DNA of 64,000 nt, from the NCBI RefSeq assembly GCF_000972845.2, contig NC_040021.1, positions 7,917,291-7,981,290 of the forward strand, written 5' to 3'. Below, in pieces: positions 60,310 to 64,000 of the stretch; positions within the stretch are counted from its first letter, which is position 1; every line of letters starts with the position of its first letter. The notes beneath the pieces were generated by a model, which was not told where the DNA came from, ran no database searches, and worked only from the letters and a program-made list of their open reading frames with translations. The translations under genes were made by a program, and so were the position numbers. The DNA comes from Larimichthys crocea. Taxonomy: Eukaryota; Chordata; Actinopteri; Sciaenidae.

Positions 60310-61501
60310 GTTGCCTCATTGGGAAAGAATTAAAACGTTGACATGTCCTACTTTTGGACAATCAATCAATACTTAACACATGTTTCCTGAAGTTTCCAAA
60401 TGATAAAGATGCCTGGAGCTGCTGTTTATAATATGAATGGAAACTTTGTGGATGCATGAGAGTTATTCCCCTCGATGCTCATGTACTGATTATGCCTTGT
60501 ACTAAATTTCTGTGTGCTCTTTTTCTTTATATTTTATTTTTTCCTGTGCCTGATGAAGGAAACATAATTGACCTTCTTCAGACATTTTGACTTGTAGGAA
60601 GAGCAAAGGTGTTACTAGTAACATTAACAATGGATGTGTTCTAATCAAGTGTCCCAGTACGTCATGACAGTGTGACAGTGAGTCAGCATGTGTGATACCA
60701 GGACCCTGACATCTAAATAGAATACAGCCATAATTAATATTATTATTTACACATGTACTTTTCCTATAATGGAAAAACGCCTATTAATCAGTCTGTCTTT
60801 TCTTCTTTGTGATTATAAAATAATAAAATAACACATCAACAGTCTGTAGCAATAAAAAATACTGATGCATCAAATCTCTTTTGTCACTGAGTTCACTCAT
60901 AACTCTACACAACTTATTCTTACTGCACTAATGAGCTCATTGGCTTACATGAAGATGTGATGTGGTGTGAGTAATGCAGACTAGTAACAGGTGGTGGGAG
61001 CTGATATGATATACAGAGAGCAGGAGGTGCTGGATAGCAGTACTGACCAACAGCAATGTGAAATGTGGAAGAGCATTAGCCAGTGAATCTGAATTTTATA
61101 TCAACACACATGCACGTATTAACAGAAGTAACAGTTTGTATTTTCGTCACACTTTCTTTTCTTTGACCTAAATCACACATTTGTCATGTTTTCCTCAACT
61201 ATCCTGATGTGAGCCTACACCCACACAAACCCCTGGAAATGTGCACACATACACCCAAAGGTGCATACACACACCCAGTGAGAGTGCAAGAAGATACAAA
61301 GTGATTCCTACTACATCAACACTGTCAACATTTCCTCAGGAGATAAGCACTTTTGAAAGGTGCTGTAAAGAAACTCTGCAGTGCATCGTGCAGAATGTAA
61401 AATAAGGGGAGAATACTTTCCCACTGTGTGGACGTGGGAAAACCTTATGTTCTTTGGGTGTTTTACTAAAACTAGCATGCTTTCACAGGATGAATATTCT
61501 G

Positions 61502-61583
61502 TTTTGTGCAAATTTGGACAGAAATGTTGATGCAGTCCAAGCATTTTGTGCAAATTTGGACAGAAATGTTGATGCAGTCCAAG
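61502..61583. repeat. 41-bp tandem duplication (two copies)
   Basis: Two identical units containing 'gcaaatttggacagaaatgt'. The left arm of the inverted repeat has no second copy at the matching place (near 52,410), so it arose after the arms separated. Confidence 0.9.
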
Positions 61584-61700
61584 CATGCTAGCATTAGTAA
61601 AACACTTGGTATGCATGTCTGTCTTCCAGTAATATCATAAGTACAAAAAAATAAGACAGACAAGAGGAGGGAGAAGTCATCTGAATGCAATCTGGTTAAC

Positions 61701-64000
61701 TTCCCCCTCTCTCTTCACTTTGCTAAGATAAAACTGGAGCCATTGATGGTGAAGCAAAATGAAATCTGCAACACTGAAGTGTCGTGATGAAGCTTCATAA
61801 CATTACGGTATTCCATTCTCTTCCATTAATCTCCCAATATTCCATGGCTGTGGAGGCCTATTTATAGACCAGGGGATGATTAAGTGTTGAAGCACTGTGC
61901 CACGGAGGGAACCAAGCTCATTTTCTTTTTCCCATCCTCTCTTTTTCTTCCTTATTCTCTATACTTCCCTTTCTTTCCCTCTCCTGGTGTCTTTATCTTC
62001 TTGCTGTTTCCCCCCCAACCTCCTCTTTTTCATAAGCACATACTATATTGCACACCAAGCTTCTTTCACATAGTTTAGTTGTCAGTGAAATTGGACTCAA
62101 GGGGGTAAGGATAAGTCCTTCATTTCCATTTCTTTTCTATTAAGCATTTGACAAAAGGCTTTATGGAAGTGTTAATTGTTATGAGGCTACACGAGGAAGA
62201 GTGACGGCCTTAGCAAGAGCAGATAAAGCTCCACCCAACATGTTGTTAAGCCGGATCAAAACTGAAGGATGTCCATTACTTGTGAATGCAGGAGATGAAT
62301 ATGAGCAGAGGGATCCTCACTTATGCCTGCGATTGCAAGGTGTCCTTGAGTGGAAGTAGAGCACATGAAAAACGGTTTAGCTCATTTTAATGTGTACAGA
62401 CGTGATTAATGGGGGTGGGGGGGGGAAGTAAGGAGAAGAGGAGAGGAGAGGACTGACCTCACCAAGCTCAAGACCGGCCTCATTTCATCACCTCCAGAAC
62501 AGCGAGGGCATAAATGAGATCAAACCCCTTCTTTATATTTCCACACTGACGCTCTATCTGCTGGTCCACAACTAGATTTTTTTCCCTGAGTTTTGCAGGG
62601 GTTTAGGTGGAAATATTTTCCTGCGGGGGTGGATTTTGTACAGGGCTTACCGACGATGCTCAGGACCTTTGTAACAAGTATTCGTCTGTTAAAAGTCCTC
62701 CAAAGATTTGTGCAAGGAAGAGAAACCACTGAAAGCAATCTGAAAGACGTGAGGCTTGAATATGTTAAAATGGCTATTTTCTCAGTCAGAAAAAGCGGAA
62801 AAGTGTCTGCATGTAATTGTGTGTGGGATGTTTGAATTTTCAGAGAGTTTATGCAACGGTTTCTTTGCATGAGCAAAAGAGATGTCCTTCTGTCACTAAG
62901 CATAAGAGTTTGAGATTGAAAGTGGCTGCTTTTATTGCGACTGAACGCATCTCATATGTCCTTAAATCTCTCAGTTCTTTGCAGAGACCGAACAAGCGGT
63001 GCTTGACAAATTCGTCACACTATTTAATATTTCTGTTTATCTGTCCAATATATTTTTGTACCGCTGCAGTCTTGGCAACCCATGAAAACACTTGAGCTGT
63101 CGAAGGCACAGTCCATGTACCTTGAGTTATATTTAATAAATCCCTAACCAGGCAATTTCATAATTCTCAAATCCACGCGTCAAATGGTATTTATTCTAAA
63201 GACACAAATTTATCACATTTATGATGCTATAAATTTGATTCATGCTGAATTATGTGAAAATGAATGATAATAACTACATTCTGGGTAGTGAAACAGCAAC
63301 TTTAAATCCCTCTTACCAAAGCAATATGAGCCTGAAAAGCTATTAGAGCATGACTCCTGAGAGATGAACAAGACAAAAGCGTTATGCCTGTACCTTTCCG
63401 GAAGGTGAGAACAATACCAGGCTATTTTCACTCTGACAAGCCATATTAGTCGTGCCAGCTTTTGCCTGCCGGCAACTCCTACGTGATAGCTGTCTGGGAC
63501 ATTTTGTTTCCAGTCACAGTAGCTGATCCCTTGATTGAAAACATTGAATGCTGAGAGGGTGTTATCCCTGTTTGGAGTTTCTGATCCTGGATGTCTGAGG
63601 CAACTGCTGGGCCCTCATCCCCTGCTGCAACAGTTGATCCCTGGATCTTTGTGGAAACAGAGTGGATTGCATTACAAAGATGGAAGGCTGAAAAAAGGTC
63701 AGGGATGTGTGCCTGTTATAACCCCTCTCTGAGAAGAAGGTAAGGTTTCAATATGTAAAGCAGAGTTGAGACCTTCTCACAAAAACCTTCCCATATTATC
63801 GTAACTGTGACGTCTTTGGAGAAAACTGGCTGTGATTTCCTGCATCACCTGCTATGTGTGGACACAGATTTAGTTTTCATAAGACTTGTTGATGGTGGTG
63901 GCATTCTTTTCTTTGTAATGGTCTGTGAAATGGTGGGAATTAGATCAGGCCATAATGAGTTACTAATAGGCACCAAGAGAGCCCATTAACAAACCCCAGA
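61701..64000. other. non-coding stretch, nothing identified
   Basis: Includes a pyrimidine-rich run (61,920-62,030) and a G run near 62,415. Open frames are short and show no known domain or convincing splice context. Confidence 0.45.

Larger units (their letters stand above)
57654..61700. repeat. right arm of a large inverted repeat (carries copy D)
   Basis: Partner of 52,285-56,480. It carries about 236 bases (58,716-58,951) that the left arm lacks, and these include the putative promoter and 5' UTR exon of copy D. Confidence 0.88.

Overview
The window is nuclear DNA of a ray-finned fish, probably a percomorph teleost. The evidence is spliced genes with GT-AG introns, many microsatellites, and several dispersed repeats of kinds I recognise from percomorph genomes. 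No bacterial, plasmid or viral gene organisation is visible.

Positions 1-8081 (minus strand) hold most of single-minded 1 (sim1), a bHLH-PAS transcription factor. Eleven coding exons are visible, and the 3' end of the last one lies beyond position 1. Exons 1 and 5-11 are clean. Exons 2-4, which sit among AT-rich microsatellites and a poly-T run, carry a cluster of small indels. These look more like uncorrected consensus errors than gene decay.

Positions 8.1-43.4 kb hold no gene I can support. I see microsatellites, several old dispersed repeats, a Tc1-like relic (33.45-34.0 kb) and a 977-bp DNA transposon with TTA target duplications (12,049-13,025) that carries a broken ORF. This is the 5' side of sim1, so distal enhancers could lie here; two homeodomain-motif-rich segments are flagged as candidates only.

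Positions 43.4-61.7 kb hold the most interesting material: a small cluster of related genes for secreted, cysteine-rich proteins. Each has a signal peptide split over two tiny exons, a run of small symmetric (phase 1-1) exons, a half WxxW module and then a second WxxW domain. Copy A (43,440-46,922, +) is complete; it has a tandemly amplified exon pair and a long Gly/Asn-rich tail. Copy B (47,255-48,319, +) follows a 10-N gap and is a frame-broken duplicate of the 3' half of A, possibly an assembly artefact. Copies C (53,571-55,390, -) and D (59,055-60,309, +) face away from each other in the two arms of an inverted repeat of about 4 kb per arm. Both lack the terminal exon. The three gene 5' ends differ: D has a TATA-like box and a 5' UTR exon, C has lost that segment by deletion, and A has unrelated repeat-like sequence instead. 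Function is unknown; the architecture suggests an extracellular or mucus/matrix protein.

The last 2.3 kb shows nothing I can name.
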